Assembly: GCF_037094685.1 (NCBI RefSeq)
Contig: NZ_CP146614.1
Location: forward strand, 2,108,001-2,172,000
Length of the DNA: 64,000 bases
From: Massilia sp. METH4
GTDB taxonomy: Bacteria; Pseudomonadota; Gammaproteobacteria; Burkholderiales; Burkholderiaceae_D
Direction of reading: 5' to 3'
Below, piece by piece: positions 1 to 8,352 of the stretch. The notes under the pieces were generated by a model. The model was given only the letters and a program-made list of their open reading frames with translations. It made no database searches and was not told the DNA's origin. Position numbers and translations under genes: made by a program. Every line of letters begins with the position of its first letter. The stretch's first letter is position 1.

Positions 1-1
1 C

Positions 2-229
2 GGCTGCGATGCCTGCGGCCAGACGGGCTACCATGGCCGCGTGGGCATCTACGAGCTGCTGCAGACCACGGAGCGCATCCGCGCGCAGATCCATGACCGC
101 GCCTCCGAGGCCGAGATCAAGGACACGGCGCTGGCCGACGGCATGACGACGATGCGCGACGATGGCGAGCGCTGGCTGGCGGATGGCACCACCACGCTGG
201 CCGAGCTGCTGCGCGTGGCGAAGGACTAG
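2..229 (+). CDS. gspE: Type II secretion ATPase GspE/PulE, C-terminal fragment
   Basis: Only the last 75 codons are in the window; the frame is open from base 2 and stops with TAG at 227-229. The fragment begins with a Cys-x2-Cys pair (CDAC) followed by GQTGYHGRVGIYEL, which is the distal half of the four-cysteine zinc module and the conserved GR-x-GIYE motif of GspE/PilB-type hexameric secretion ATPases. It ends in the usual TTLAELLRV tail. GspE powers the inner-membrane platform of type II secretion from the cytoplasm. gspF follows 16 bases later, which supports GspE over PilB, although the fragment alone cannot fully exclude a type IV pilus relative. The N-terminal and Walker parts lie outside the window. 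Confidence 0.85.
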   Translation, partial: GCDACGQTGYHGRVGIYELLQTTERIRAQIHDRASEAEIKDTALADGMTTMRDDGERWLADGTTTLAELLRVAKD

Positions 230-245
230 CATGGGGAGCAACTGA

Positions 246-1466
246 GTGCCGGCATTCCGATACGAAGCCGTCGACGCGGGCGGCGCCACCAGGAAGGGTG
301 TCGTCAACGCCGACAGCCCGCGCGCGGCGCGCGCCGACCTGCGAGCGCAGGGTCTCGTGCCCATCAAGGTCGATACCATCGCGGCGCAAGTGGATGCGGG
401 CGGTTCGGCGCTGCGGCGCGGGCTGGGCGAAAAACTGTCGACCACCGAGCTGGCACTGTTCACGCGCCAGCTGGCCAGCCTGCTGGAAGCGGGCCTGCCG
501 CTCGAGCAGGCCTTCACGGCCCTGCTGGAACAGGCCGAGCGGCCATATGTGCGTGACCTGGTCGCCTCGATCCGCTCGGAAGTGATCGGCGGCGCCGCGC
601 TGTCCGACGTGCTGGGCCGGCACCCGCGCGATTTCGCCGAGATCTACCGCGCCCTGGTGGCGTCGGGCGAACAGATCGGCCAGCTGTCGCGCGTGCTGGC
701 ACGGCTGGCGGACTACATCGAGCGGCGCAACGCGCTGGTGCAGAAGGTGCGCCTGGCGTTCACGTATCCTGCCATCGTGACCGTGGTCGCGTTCGCGATC
801 GTGATCTTCCTGCTCACCTATGTGGTGCCGCAGATCGTCTCGGTGTTTTCGAACACCAAGCAGAAGCTGCCGCTGCTCACGGTGATCATGCTGGCCGTGT
901 CGGACTTCGTGCGCAATTACGGGCTGGTCGTGCTGGTGCTGCTGGTTGGGGCATGGTTCGGCTGGCGCCGCGCCTTGCAGAACATCGCGCTGAAAACGCG
1001 CTGGCATACGTGGCTGCTCACCGCCCCACTGTACGGCAAGTTCGAGCGCAGCCTGAACACGTCGCGCTTTGCCAGCACGCTGGCGATCACCACCGGTTCC
1101 GGCGTGCCGATCCTGCGCGCGCTGGAAACGAGCCGGGATACGTTGTCGAACGTGGCCATGCGCCAGCTCGTGGAAGAAGCCAGCGACGCCGTTCGCGAGG
1201 GCGTGAGCCTGGCGCGGGCGCTGTCGGCCCAGAAGCACTTTCCGCCGATGCTGATCCACATGATCCGCGCCGGCGAGATCACCGGCGAACTGCCGGCCAT
1301 GCTGGAGCGCGCCGCGGCGGCGCAAGAGGCCGACCTGGAGCGCCGCACGCTGACGATCGCCGGGTTGCTGGAGCCGGCGCTGATTCTCGCCATGGGTGTC
1401 GTGGTGCTGCTGATCGTGTTGGCGGTGCTGATGCCGATCATCGAGATCAACCAGCTGGTGCGTTGA
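246..1466 (+). CDS. gspF: Type II secretion inner-membrane platform protein GspF
   Basis: A 406-residue protein of normal GspF length with two T2SSF repeats, each followed by strongly hydrophobic segments. Transmembrane stretches lie near residues 170-195 (YPAIVTVVAFAIVIFLL), 220-240 and 375-400 (LILAMGVVVLLIVLAVLMP). The N-terminus, PAFRYEAVDAGG, is the typical PulF opening. GspF is the polytopic platform protein that couples the GspE ATPase to pseudopilus assembly. The start is GTG at 246, preceded by a GGGGAG Shine-Dalgarno sequence; no ATG lies nearby in frame. It belongs to one operon with the gspE fragment upstream and the gspC/N-like gene 17 bases downstream. Confidence 0.93.
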   Translation: MPAFRYEAVDAGGATRKGVVNADSPRAARADLRAQGLVPIKVDTIAAQVDAGGSALRRGLGEKLSTTELALFTRQLASLLEAGLPLEQAFTALLEQAERPYVRDLVASIRSEVIGGAALSDVLGRHPRDFAEIYRALVASGEQIGQLSRVLARLADYIERRNALVQKVRLAFTYPAIVTVVAFAIVIFLLTYVVPQIVSVFSNTKQKLPLLTVIMLAVSDFVRNYGLVVLVLLVGAWFGWRRALQNIALKTRWHTWLLTAPLYGKFERSLNTSRFASTLAITTGSGVPILRALETSRDTLSNVAMRQLVEEASDAVREGVSLARALSAQKHFPPMLIHMIRAGEITGELPAMLERAAAAQEADLERRTLTIAGLLEPALILAMGVVVLLIVLAVLMPIIEINQLVR

Positions 1467-1483
1467 GCCCTCATTCCCTAAAA

Positions 1484-2062
1484 ATGCACATGAACCGATT
1501 ACCCTATCTGGCAACCCTGGCCGCCGTGGTGGCGCTGACCGCCTCCACCGCCTACTGGGCGCTGCAATTGTTCAAGCCGCCGCAGCGGCCGATCGCCGCG
1601 GTGGCGATGCAGGAACCCCCGCCGCCGCCGATCGAAGCCGCGCTGGGATTGTTCGGCGGCCAGGCGACCGTCGCGACGCCCAGCGTGTACGAGCTGCGCG
1701 GCGTCGTGGCGGCCCGCGACGGCCGCGGCAGCGTCGCCATCATCGCGGCCAACGGCGAGACGCCGAAGGCCTATCCGGTCGGCAAGGAACTGGCGCCGGG
1801 CGTGACGGTGCACGACGTGCAGCCGCGCCACGCGATCCTGCTGGACGGCGGCGTGCAGAAGCGGCTGGACCTGTTGCCCGATGCGGGCATGTCGTCGACG
1901 ACGGCGGCGCCGTTGCCGCCCGTGAACCGGGCCGCGCCGCCACCGCCCGCACCGTCGCCCACGCCGATGGTCGCGCCGCCGGCCGGCACGCCGGTCGGGC
2001 CGCCGGGGCAGCCGGCGCCGGTGCAGGTCGCGCCGGCTCAGCAGCCGACCACATCGCGATAA
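1484..2062 (+). CDS. Short GspC/GspN-type type II secretion protein
   Basis: A 192-residue protein. It has one N-terminal transmembrane anchor (residues about 7-24, LATLAAVVALTASTAYWAL), then a periplasmic region with the GspC homology-region pattern (YELRGVVAARDGRGSVAII, YPVGKELAPGVTVHDVQP, ILLDGGVQKRLDL). The tail is long and rich in proline and alanine. Classical GspC carries a PDZ or coiled-coil domain after the HR domain; this one ends in the low-complexity tail instead. This matches the short betaproteobacterial 'type II secretion system protein N/C' form. The role is probably to link the inner-membrane platform to the secretin. The start could be ATG 1484 or ATG 1490. The reading frame stays open far upstream inside gspF, but that is overlap, not coding. 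Confidence 0.8.
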   Translation: MHMNRLPYLATLAAVVALTASTAYWALQLFKPPQRPIAAVAMQEPPPPPIEAALGLFGGQATVATPSVYELRGVVAARDGRGSVAIIAANGETPKAYPVGKELAPGVTVHDVQPRHAILLDGGVQKRLDLLPDAGMSSTTAAPLPPVNRAAPPPPAPSPTPMVAPPAGTPVGPPGQPAPVQVAPAQQPTTSR

Positions 2063-2067
2063 AAAAA

Positions 2068-2147
2068 TTGCCGGGAAAATGGGGTACGTCCCCATTTTCC
2101 CGGCAATGTTTCCTGAAAAATGGGGACGTACCCCATTTTCAAGGCAA
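2068..2147. repeat. REP/BIME pair, AAAATGGGG-N5-CCCCATTTT type
   Basis: Two palindromic units in opposite orientation. The first is AAAATGGGG-TACGT-CCCCATTTT, at about 2076-2098; the second is AAAATGGGG-ACGTA-CCCCATTTT, at about 2117-2139. They are bordered by TTGCC/GGCAA ends. The pair lies between the convergent ends of the gspC-like gene and the 67-residue gene and may act as a bidirectional terminator. The same family recurs at 16116, 19041 and 52849. Confidence 0.85.
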
Positions 2148-2351
2148 CTATTCCTCTGGTTCCGGCTTCAGCTTCGCTTTCGCGATGGCGCGCTTGGCGG
2201 CCTGGCGCTCGGCGGACTTGCTGCGCTCGTGCGGGCCGGCCGCGCGCGCCTTCGCCAGCGCGGCGAAAGGATTGCGCGGCTTGCTGAACGATTGCGACGG
2301 CTCGACACGGATGCGCATCTTCTGCCGGGTTGCCAGGGCCTTGTTTGCCAT
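2148..2351 (-). CDS. Small basic hypothetical protein downstream of hslU
   Basis: A 67-residue, highly basic, alanine-rich and lysine-rich protein (ANKALATRQKMRIRVEPS at the start, KRAIAKAKLKPEPEE at the end). It has no membrane segment and no recognisable domain. It is 9 bases downstream of hslU on the same strand and is likely the last gene of the hslVU transcript. Composition suggests a nucleic-acid-binding or intrinsically disordered protein, but that is only inference. I do not recognise a function. The stop abuts the REP pair at 2068-2147. Confidence 0.6.
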   Translation of the reverse strand: MANKALATRQKMRIRVEPSQSFSKPRNPFAALAKARAAGPHERSKSAERQAAKRAIAKAKLKPEPEE

Positions 2352-2360
2352 AGTCGGTGG

Positions 2361-3710
2361 TTACAGCACGTAGCGCGACAGGTCTTCGTTGACGGACAGC
2401 GCTTCCAGGCGCTGGTTCACATAGTCTGCATCGATGACGATGTGCTTGTCGCTCGCGTTGTCGCCCGCCGCCGTGGCCGAGAACGAAATCTCTTCCAGCA
2501 GCTTTTCCATCACCGTGTAGAGGCGGCGCGCGCCGATGTTCTCGGTACGCTCGTTGACCTGGTAGGAGATCTCGGCCAGGCGCGTCACCCCCGCCGGCGC
2601 GAATTCCAGCTGCACGCCTTCGGTGGCCAGCAAGGCCTGGTATTGCGTCGTCAGGCAAGCGTCGGTGCTCGTCAGGATGCGTTCGAAGTCGGCGATCGAC
2701 AGCGATTCCAGTTCCACGCGGATCGGGAAGCGCCCCTGCAGTTCCGGGATCAGGTCCGAGGGCTTGGCCAGGTGGAAGGCGCCGGAGGCGATGAACAGGA
2801 TGTGGTCGGTCTTGATCATGCCGTACTTCGTGTTCACCGTGGTGCCCTCGACGAGCGGCAGCAGGTCGCGCTGCACGCCGGCGCGCGACACGTCGGCCCC
2901 GCCCATTTCGGAGCGCGATGCGATCTTGTCGATCTCGTCCAGGAACACGATGCCGTTCTGTTCCACGTTCTGGATTGCCTTCTGCTTCATCTCGTCTTCG
3001 TTGACGAGCTTGGCGGCTTCCTCGTCGACGAGCAGCTTCATCGCCTCGCGGATCCTGATCTTGCGGGGTTTTTTCCGGCCGCCGCCCACGCCGGCGAACA
3101 TCGACTTGATCTGCTCGGTCATCTCTTCCATGCCGGGCGGCGCCATGATTTCCATCTGCGGCGCCTGTTCGGCCAGTTCGATCTCGATTTCCTTGTCGTC
3201 CAGGTCACCCTGGCGCAGGCGCTTGCGGAAGGTCTGGCGCGTGGTGTCCTTCTCGGCCGGCGCCTCGGCGCTTGCATCGCGGAAGCCGAAATCGCGCGGC
3301 GGCGGCAGCAGGATGTCGAGCACGCGGTCTTCGGCCGCATCCTCGGCACGTGCGCGCACCTTGGCCATCTCGGCCTGGCGGGTCTGCTTCACGCCGATGT
3401 CGATCAGGTCGCGGATGATCGTGTCCACGTCGCGGCCCACATAGCCCACCTCGGTAAACTTGGTGGCTTCCACCTTGATGAAGGGGGCGTCGGCCAGCTT
3501 GGCCAGGCGGCGCGCGATCTCGGTCTTGCCCACGCCGGTCGGACCGATCATCAGGATGTTCTTCGGGGTGATCTCGTGGCGCAGCGGTTCGGCGACCTGC
3601 TGGCGGCGCCAGCGGTTGCGCAGGGCGATCGCGACAGCCTTCTTCGCCTTGGCCTGGCCGACAACGTGCTTGTCCAGTTCCCCGACGATTTCCTGTGGTG
3701 TCATGTTCAT
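2361..3710 (-). CDS. hslU: ATP-dependent protease ATPase subunit HslU (ClpY)
   Basis: A 449-residue AAA+ unfoldase of the usual HslU length. The Walker A motif is GPTGVGKT at residues 56-63 and Walker B is VFLDEID near residue 255. The I-domain insertion lies between them (about 110-240). A C-terminal D2 ends in DLSRYVL, the tail that docks into HslV and activates it. Together with HslV it forms a cytoplasmic, ATP-driven proteasome-like protease for misfolded and regulatory proteins. hslV lies 10 bases upstream, so the two are co-transcribed. The start ATG at 3710 gives the canonical N-terminus [17 protein letters not shown] after a two-residue lead. Confidence 0.97.
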   Translation of the reverse strand: MNMTPQEIVGELDKHVVGQAKAKKAVAIALRNRWRRQQVAEPLRHEITPKNILMIGPTGVGKTEIARRLAKLADAPFIKVEATKFTEVGYVGRDVDTIIRDLIDIGVKQTRQAEMAKVRARAEDAAEDRVLDILLPPPRDFGFRDASAEAPAEKDTTRQTFRKRLRQGDLDDKEIEIELAEQAPQMEIMAPPGMEEMTEQIKSMFAGVGGGRKKPRKIRIREAMKLLVDEEAAKLVNEDEMKQKAIQNVEQNGIVFLDEIDKIASRSEMGGADVSRAGVQRDLLPLVEGTTVNTKYGMIKTDHILFIASGAFHLAKPSDLIPELQGRFPIRVELESLSIADFERILTSTDACLTTQYQALLATEGVQLEFAPAGVTRLAEISYQVNERTENIGARRLYTVMEKLLEEISFSATAAGDNASDKHIVIDADYVNQRLEALSVNEDLSRYVL

Positions 3711-3720
3711 ATGTGGTCCG

Positions 3721-4257
3721 TTAGTCCAGCGTTTCGATGATGTGGGACAGGTTCGTATAAATGCACAGTTCGCCCGCGATCGTCAGCGATTTCTTCACGA
3801 TCTCGGCGGGCGCCAGTTCGGTGTTCTCGAACAGCGCCTTGGCTGCCGACTGCGCGTACACGCCGCCGGAGCCGATCGCGCCGATGCCGTCTTCCGGTTC
3901 CAGCACGTCGCCATTGCCGGTGATGATCAGGGTCGATTGGGCGTCGGCGACGAGCAGCATCGCTTCCAGCCGGCGCAGCACGCGGTCGGTGCGCCAGTCC
4001 TTCGCCATCTCGACGGAAGCGCGCAGCAGGTTGCCCTGGTGTTTTTCCAGCTTGGCTTCGAAGCGGTCCAGCAGCGTGAAGGCATCGGCCGTGCCGCCGG
4101 CGAAGCCGCACAGGACCTTGCCCTGATACAGTTTGCGCACCTTGCGGGCCGAGCCCTTCATGACGATATTGCCCAGCGTGACCTGACCGTCGCCCCCCAG
4201 CGCGACCTGGTTGCCGCGCCGGACGGAGAGGATGGTGGTGCCGTGAAATTGTTCCAT
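3721..4257 (-). CDS. hslV: ATP-dependent protease catalytic subunit HslV (ClpQ)
   Basis: A 178-residue protein. The start is placed at ATG 4257 ([15 protein letters not shown]). A longer frame to 4314 exists but adds 19 residues with no family counterpart. Processing before TTI would expose the catalytic N-terminal threonine of the proteasome beta-type fold. Conserved blocks include [23 protein letters not shown] and the C-terminal [12 protein letters not shown]. It assembles as two stacked hexamers capped by HslU. The gap before the gene (4258-4348) contains a small inverted repeat (CCAGCC/GGCTGG) but no clear heat-shock promoter that I can defend. Confidence 0.96.
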   Translation of the reverse strand: MEQFHGTTILSVRRGNQVALGGDGQVTLGNIVMKGSARKVRKLYQGKVLCGFAGGTADAFTLLDRFEAKLEKHQGNLLRASVEMAKDWRTDRVLRRLEAMLLVADAQSTLIITGNGDVLEPEDGIGAIGSGGVYAQSAAKALFENTELAPAEIVKKSLTIAGELCIYTNLSHIIETLD

Positions 4258-4348
4258 AATTGCCTCAAGTAATGACGCCAGCCGCGAAAGTGGGGCTGGT
4301 TTAAAAAATTGCAAGGCGGATAAATTTCAGCAGGCCGTGGGCGATGCG

Positions 4349-5605
4349 TCAATACCGCCGCGGCACGAGCCGCGCCGCGGCGCCCGCGCCCAGCAGGTGC
4401 AGCAGGGCCGCCACCGGATGATTCAGCTCGCGCAATTCGATGCGCTGGGCGTGACATTGCTGCAACAGCGTCAGCAGTCGCCCGGCCGCCGCGTAATCGA
4501 TCCGTGCCAGGTGCGAGCAGTCGAACACGGGAGCAGGGGAGTGCGCCGCGTAGGCGGCGATGCCGGCCCAGGCTTCCCCGGCATCGCCTTCGATCGCGCG
4601 CGGCAGCAGGTAGCGCTCGGCCGCCGGTGCCGCCGCTTCGCGCGGCGCGATGGCGATCTTGCCCGGGGCGGTGAACGGCGGGGGCGGCACCGCGAACGTC
4701 AACCCGTAATCCGTGGCGGCTTCGTTGAATTCCTTCTCGCGGTTCCCGAGGCGCAACAGCTCGAGCAGCAGCCATGGCCCTTCGCCCTCGTCGCGGCGGC
4801 CGACATCGATGCTTGCGCGCAGGTGGGCCAGCAATTCCTCCGTGCCCACGAGGACCAGGCTGCGGCCGTGCTGCACATGCCGCAGCGTGTCATGCAGCAG
4901 GGCGCACCCTTCCGGCTCGACACTGCCGAGGCGGGAAAAATCGAGCCGCAGCAGCGCGGTATCGGCGGCCCCGGCGGCTGTGCCGGCGCTGTGCGCGGTA
5001 GCAGCGTCCAATACTCCGGTGAGCGTGACGGTCGGGATCACGCCGCTGTCCTCGCCGGCATCGTTCGCCAAGGCCGGGTTCCAGGGCGGCGGCGCGGTGT
5101 CGAAGGTGCTGGCGTAATCGATGGCGAGGCTGTCGAACGCCTCTTGCCGGCCCAGCAGCTGGCAGAGGTCGAGCAGCATCCACCAGGCGGTACGATCGGG
5201 CGTGGGGCGGGCGGCGACGGCATCGGCCAGCAGGCGGCATGCTTCATCGGCCTGGCCGTTGGCATACAGGATCGCCGCTTCCTCGACGGCGGGCGCGCTT
5301 TCGGCGGCCGGCTCCTCTTCCAGCACTTCGGTTGGGGGGCCTTCCTCCGGTGCGGCGGCGACAGGCTTGCGGGGCGGCCGGCGGAACGCGGGCTCGTCGA
5401 ACATATCGGCCGCCATCGCGGCTTCGATCGCATCGATCTTCAGCACGATGGCACGCGCGCTGTCGCGCTGCTCGCCCTGGCGTTCCAGCGACCGGCCACG
5501 CAGCGATGTATCGTGCTGGAGCTCGCTCTCCGCGGCCAGCCGGGCGTAGGCCTCGTCATCCTCGACGGCGGGTTTGTCTTTGCGGAATAGGGAAAAGAGA
5601 CCCAT
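4349..5605 (-). CDS. STAS-domain-like hypothetical protein
   Basis: A 418-residue soluble protein beginning MGLFSLFRKDKP, with a long acidic, alanine-rich N-terminal third. Two segments resemble STAS/anti-sigma-antagonist folds. In the middle, VTLTGVLDAATAHS...LLRLDFSRLGSVEPEGCALLHDTLRH looks like a beta-alpha core with the 'DFS..' loop. At the C-terminus, PVFDCSHLARIDYAAAGRLLTLLQQ repeats the pattern. A short TPR-like stretch (AAILYANGQADEACRLLADAV) lies near residue 135. This suggests a scaffold that binds partner proteins, not an enzyme. I infer a regulatory role but cannot name a pathway. It is flanked by hslV and dksA on the same strand. Confidence 0.65.
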   Translation of the reverse strand: MGLFSLFRKDKPAVEDDEAYARLAAESELQHDTSLRGRSLERQGEQRDSARAIVLKIDAIEAAMAADMFDEPAFRRPPRKPVAAAPEEGPPTEVLEEEPAAESAPAVEEAAILYANGQADEACRLLADAVAARPTPDRTAWWMLLDLCQLLGRQEAFDSLAIDYASTFDTAPPPWNPALANDAGEDSGVIPTVTLTGVLDAATAHSAGTAAGAADTALLRLDFSRLGSVEPEGCALLHDTLRHVQHGRSLVLVGTEELLAHLRASIDVGRRDEGEGPWLLLELLRLGNREKEFNEAATDYGLTFAVPPPPFTAPGKIAIAPREAAAPAAERYLLPRAIEGDAGEAWAGIAAYAAHSPAPVFDCSHLARIDYAAAGRLLTLLQQCHAQRIELRELNHPVAALLHLLGAGAAARLVPRRY

Positions 5606-5654
5606 CCTCCCAGTCTACCCGATGAGCCAGCCGAAGCCTGGTCCCGCAGAAAGC

Positions 5655-5681
5655 AAAAAAGCATGCCGCGGCATGCTTTTT
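5655..5681. terminator. Bidirectional intrinsic terminator after dksA
   Basis: A perfect palindrome, GCATGCCGCGGCATGC at 5661-5676, is flanked by an A-tract (5655-5660) and a T-tract (5677-5681). It can therefore terminate in both directions. It sits between the stop of dksA and the start of the STAS-like gene and should end the dksA transcript. Confidence 0.85.
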
Positions 5682-5697
5682 CGGGAGTGGAGGCGGC

Positions 5698-6138
5698 TTA
5701 GTCGCCGTACAGTTTCTGCTTCAATTCGCGGCGCTGCTGGGCTTCCAGCGACAGCGTGGCCGTCGGGCGCGCGATCAGGCGGGGAATGCCGATCGGCTCG
5801 CCGGTTTCTTCGCACCAGCCGTATTCGCCGTTCTCGATCGCCACCAGCGATTGCTGCACTTTCTTGAGCAGCTTGCGCTCGCGGTCGCGCGTGCGCAATT
5901 CCAGCGCGTGCTCTTCCTCGATGGTGGCGCGATCCGCCGGGTCGGGCACCAGCACCGTTTCGCGCAGGTGTTCGGTGGTCTCGCCGGCGTTTTTCAGCAA
6001 TTCCTTTTCCAGGGCTTGCAGCTTCGCCTTGAAGAACGCCTGTTGCGCCGGATTCATGTAGTCCTTGTCGCTCATCGCGAGGATTTCTTCTTCGGTGAGG
6101 ATAGGCGCTTCCGCGGGGGTCTTATTTGTTTTGGTCAT
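5698..6138 (-). CDS. dksA: RNA polymerase-binding transcription factor DksA (single-cysteine form)
   Basis: A 146-residue DksA. The coiled-coil tip carries DPADRA, with the two key aspartates at residues 66 and 69. In the C-terminal globule only one of the four zinc-finger cysteines remains: C109 is followed by T112, S130 and A133 at the positions of the other three. DksA binds in the RNA polymerase secondary channel and, with ppGpp, represses rRNA/tRNA promoters. Single-cysteine DksA proteins are known in alpha- and betaproteobacteria and are functional. The gene has its own terminator and lies downstream of the COG0523 GTPase gene. Confidence 0.95.
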   Translation of the reverse strand: MTKTNKTPAEAPILTEEEILAMSDKDYMNPAQQAFFKAKLQALEKELLKNAGETTEHLRETVLVPDPADRATIEEEHALELRTRDRERKLLKKVQQSLVAIENGEYGWCEETGEPIGIPRLIARPTATLSLEAQQRRELKQKLYGD

Positions 6139-6233
6139 GACTTCGCTTACCTTCGATACGACAGAGTTTTCAAATTCCAGCCGGGAGGCCGCAAGGCCTG
6201 GACCGGGCGCGGCCCCACAAAAACGGGGTTAGT

Positions 6234-7289
6234 TTATACCAAACATTGTTCCAAACCGCGAATAAAGATGTCTTTTGGCAGATTTTTGCCGATAAACACC
6301 ATCTTGCTGCCGCGCACGTCGTTCTCGCCCCATTTGGCTCCCAGGTCGCTTCCCATCAACTGGTGCACGCCCTGGAACACGACCTTCCGTTCGGCGCCCT
6401 GCATCCACAATACGCCTTTGTAGCGCAACATGCGAGGACCGTAGACATTGACAAGCCCGCCCAGGAATTCGTCCAGCTTGGCCGGGTCGAAGGGACGATC
6501 GCTCTTGAACGCGAATGCGGCGATCTCGTCCGTATGGTGGGCGTGATGGTGTCCGTGATGGTGGCTCGGGTGATCGCAATGTTCACCATGCTCGTGGTCA
6601 TGATCATGGTGGTGCTCGTGGTCGTGGTCCTCGGCGGCCAGGAAGTCAGGATCGATTTCCAGCTTCTCGTTCAGGTTGAAGCCCTTCAGGTCGAGCACCT
6701 CGGTGATCGGCGCATTGCCGAAGTCCGAGTGGCCGATCGGCGCGCGCGGGTTGATCCGTTTCAGGCGCGCCGTCAGCGCTTCGATGGCGGCGGGGTCGAC
6801 CAGGTCGGTCTTCGACAGCAGGATCTTGTCCGCGAAGCCCACCTGGCGCTGTGCCTCCTCGTTGGCATCGAGCTGCTGCATGGCATGGCGCGCGTCCACC
6901 ACGGTCACGATCGCATCGAGCAGGTAGTGGCTGCCCACTTCCTCGTCGATGAAGAAGGTTTGCGCGACGGGGCCGGGATTGGCGAGACCGGTGGTTTCGA
7001 TCACGACGCGGTCAAAGGCGATCTCGCCGGCCGCGCGTTTTTTCGCCAGGTCCGACAGGCCGATGATCAGGTCGCCCCGCACGGTGCAGCAAATGCAGCC
7101 GTTATTCATTTCCACGATCTGCTCGCGGCTTTCCTGCACCAGGATTTCATTGTCGATGTTTTCCTGGCCGAACTCGTTCTCGATCACGGCAATGCGCATG
7201 CCGTGCTGTTCGCGCAGGATGCGGTTCAGCAGCGTGGTTTTGCCGGCGCCCAGGAAGCCGGTCAGGATGGTGGTCGGAATCAGGGACAT
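6234..7289 (-). CDS. COG0523 (CobW/ZNG/YjiA-type) metallochaperone GTPase
   Basis: A 351-residue G3E-family GTPase. The P-loop is GFLGAGKT at residues 11-18. The metal-site CXCC motif (GCICC, residues 64-68) is followed by the G3 and NKxD-like SKTD motifs. A very histidine-rich and aspartate-rich linker lies around residues 218-250, before the CobW C-terminal domain. The family delivers zinc or other metals to client enzymes. The CXCC plus His-rich linker fits a zinc-handling member, but the actual client is unknown. The start at ATG 7289 (MSLIPTTILTGFLG) was chosen because a 20-residue upstream extension has no family support. The neighbours xerC and dksA do not specify the metal. Confidence 0.85.
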   Translation of the reverse strand: MSLIPTTILTGFLGAGKTTLLNRILREQHGMRIAVIENEFGQENIDNEILVQESREQIVEMNNGCICCTVRGDLIIGLSDLAKKRAAGEIAFDRVVIETTGLANPGPVAQTFFIDEEVGSHYLLDAIVTVVDARHAMQQLDANEEAQRQVGFADKILLSKTDLVDPAAIEALTARLKRINPRAPIGHSDFGNAPITEVLDLKGFNLNEKLEIDPDFLAAEDHDHEHHHDHDHEHGEHCDHPSHHHGHHHAHHTDEIAAFAFKSDRPFDPAKLDEFLGGLVNVYGPRMLRYKGVLWMQGAERKVVFQGVHQLMGSDLGAKWGENDVRGSKMVFIGKNLPKDIFIRGLEQCLV

Positions 7290-7393
7290 GTGCGCCTTGC
7301 CAAAGTCAATAGCCAAAATCAGAATCGGTCGATTATGCCGGAATTCCAATTATGCTGTCCAATCGCACCATTGATGTGTATCAGGGCGCTTCC

Positions 7394-8350
7394 CTATCCT
7401 TTACCGCCTTTCGCGCGCGGATGGGCCCTGTCATACACCTCGGCCAAGTGCTGGAAATCCAGTGCCGTGTAGACCTGGGTCGAGGTGATGCTGGCATGGC
7501 CCAGCATTTCCTGCACGGCGCGCAGGTCGCCGGATGATTGCAGCAGGTGGGAGGCGAACGAGTGCCGCAGCATGTGCGGGTGCACGTGTACCGGCGCGCC
7601 GGTGGCGATCGCATGCCGCTTCAGGCGCATCTGCACGACGCGCGGCGACATGCGGCTGCCCCGTTCGCTGAGAAACAGCGCGGCGCTCCCGTCGCTCGGT
7701 GCCGGGCGCACCTGCAGCCAGGCGTCGATGGCCGCCAGCGCGGCCTTGCCGACGGGCACCCGGCGCATCTTGTTGCCCTTGCCGGTCACGACGACCTCGG
7801 CATTGTCGCGCTCGAGCCAGCCCGCCGAGGCCGCCGCGGCATCGTCGGCCTTGCGGAAATGCAGGTCCAGGCCACACAGCTCGGAAACCCGAAGCCCGCT
7901 GGAATACAGCAGTTCGAACATGGCACAGTTGCACCGTTCCATCGGGGTGGGCGCGGCAGCTGCCTTGCGCGCCGGCGTCGCCACCAGTTGCACCGCGTTG
8001 TCGACTGACAGCGCCTTCGGCAGCAGTTTTGCCCGCTTCGGGGCGCGCACGCCGTCGACGGGATTGGCGGAGAGCTCCGTGCGCCCGGCCAGCCAGTCAT
8101 AGAAGCCGCGCCAGCCGGACAGCTTGCGGGCAATCGATCGTGGCTGCTGGCCCGAGGCGTGCAGTTTCGCGGTATAGCGGCGAATGTCCGCGTGGGTGAT
8201 CGCCGCCCAGTCCTGTTCGCCGGAGAGTGCCGCCAGCTCCGCCAGGTCGCGGCCGTAAGCGCTGACGGTGGCGGGGGAGAGCTTGCGCTGCGTGGCCAGG
8301 TGGTTCAGCCAGCCGTCGCGCAGTTCCGCCTTGCCGGCCGGCGCCACCAT
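7394..8350 (-). CDS. xerC: Site-specific tyrosine recombinase XerC
   Basis: A 318-residue tyrosine recombinase with an N-terminal SAM-like core-binding domain (about 8-95) and a catalytic domain. The catalytic set is complete: R154 (SGLRVSE), K191 (TGKGNK), H259 and R262 (HMLRH), H285 (LGHAS) and Y294 (QVYT). With XerD it resolves chromosome dimers at dif during division. A short insertion rich in alanine and aspartate near residue 170 is unusual but lies in a surface loop. The gene begins two bases after the stop of the DUF484 gene, the conserved proteobacterial pairing, which distinguishes it from integrases and from XerD. Confidence 0.93.
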   Translation of the reverse strand: MVAPAGKAELRDGWLNHLATQRKLSPATVSAYGRDLAELAALSGEQDWAAITHADIRRYTAKLHASGQQPRSIARKLSGWRGFYDWLAGRTELSANPVDGVRAPKRAKLLPKALSVDNAVQLVATPARKAAAAPTPMERCNCAMFELLYSSGLRVSELCGLDLHFRKADDAAAASAGWLERDNAEVVVTGKGNKMRRVPVGKAALAAIDAWLQVRPAPSDGSAALFLSERGSRMSPRVVQMRLKRHAIATGAPVHVHPHMLRHSFASHLLQSSGDLRAVQEMLGHASITSTQVYTALDFQHLAEVYDRAHPRAKGGKG

Positions 8351-8352
8351 GA

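Noticed and set aside
117..1514. A 465-codon minus-strand frame over gspF
   Set aside because: Antisense to a gene with recognised membrane segments; composition is typical of a shadow frame.
4258..4348. Sigma32 heat-shock promoter before hslV
   Set aside because: A CTGAAAT string is present, but no matching CCCCAT-type -10 at correct spacing.
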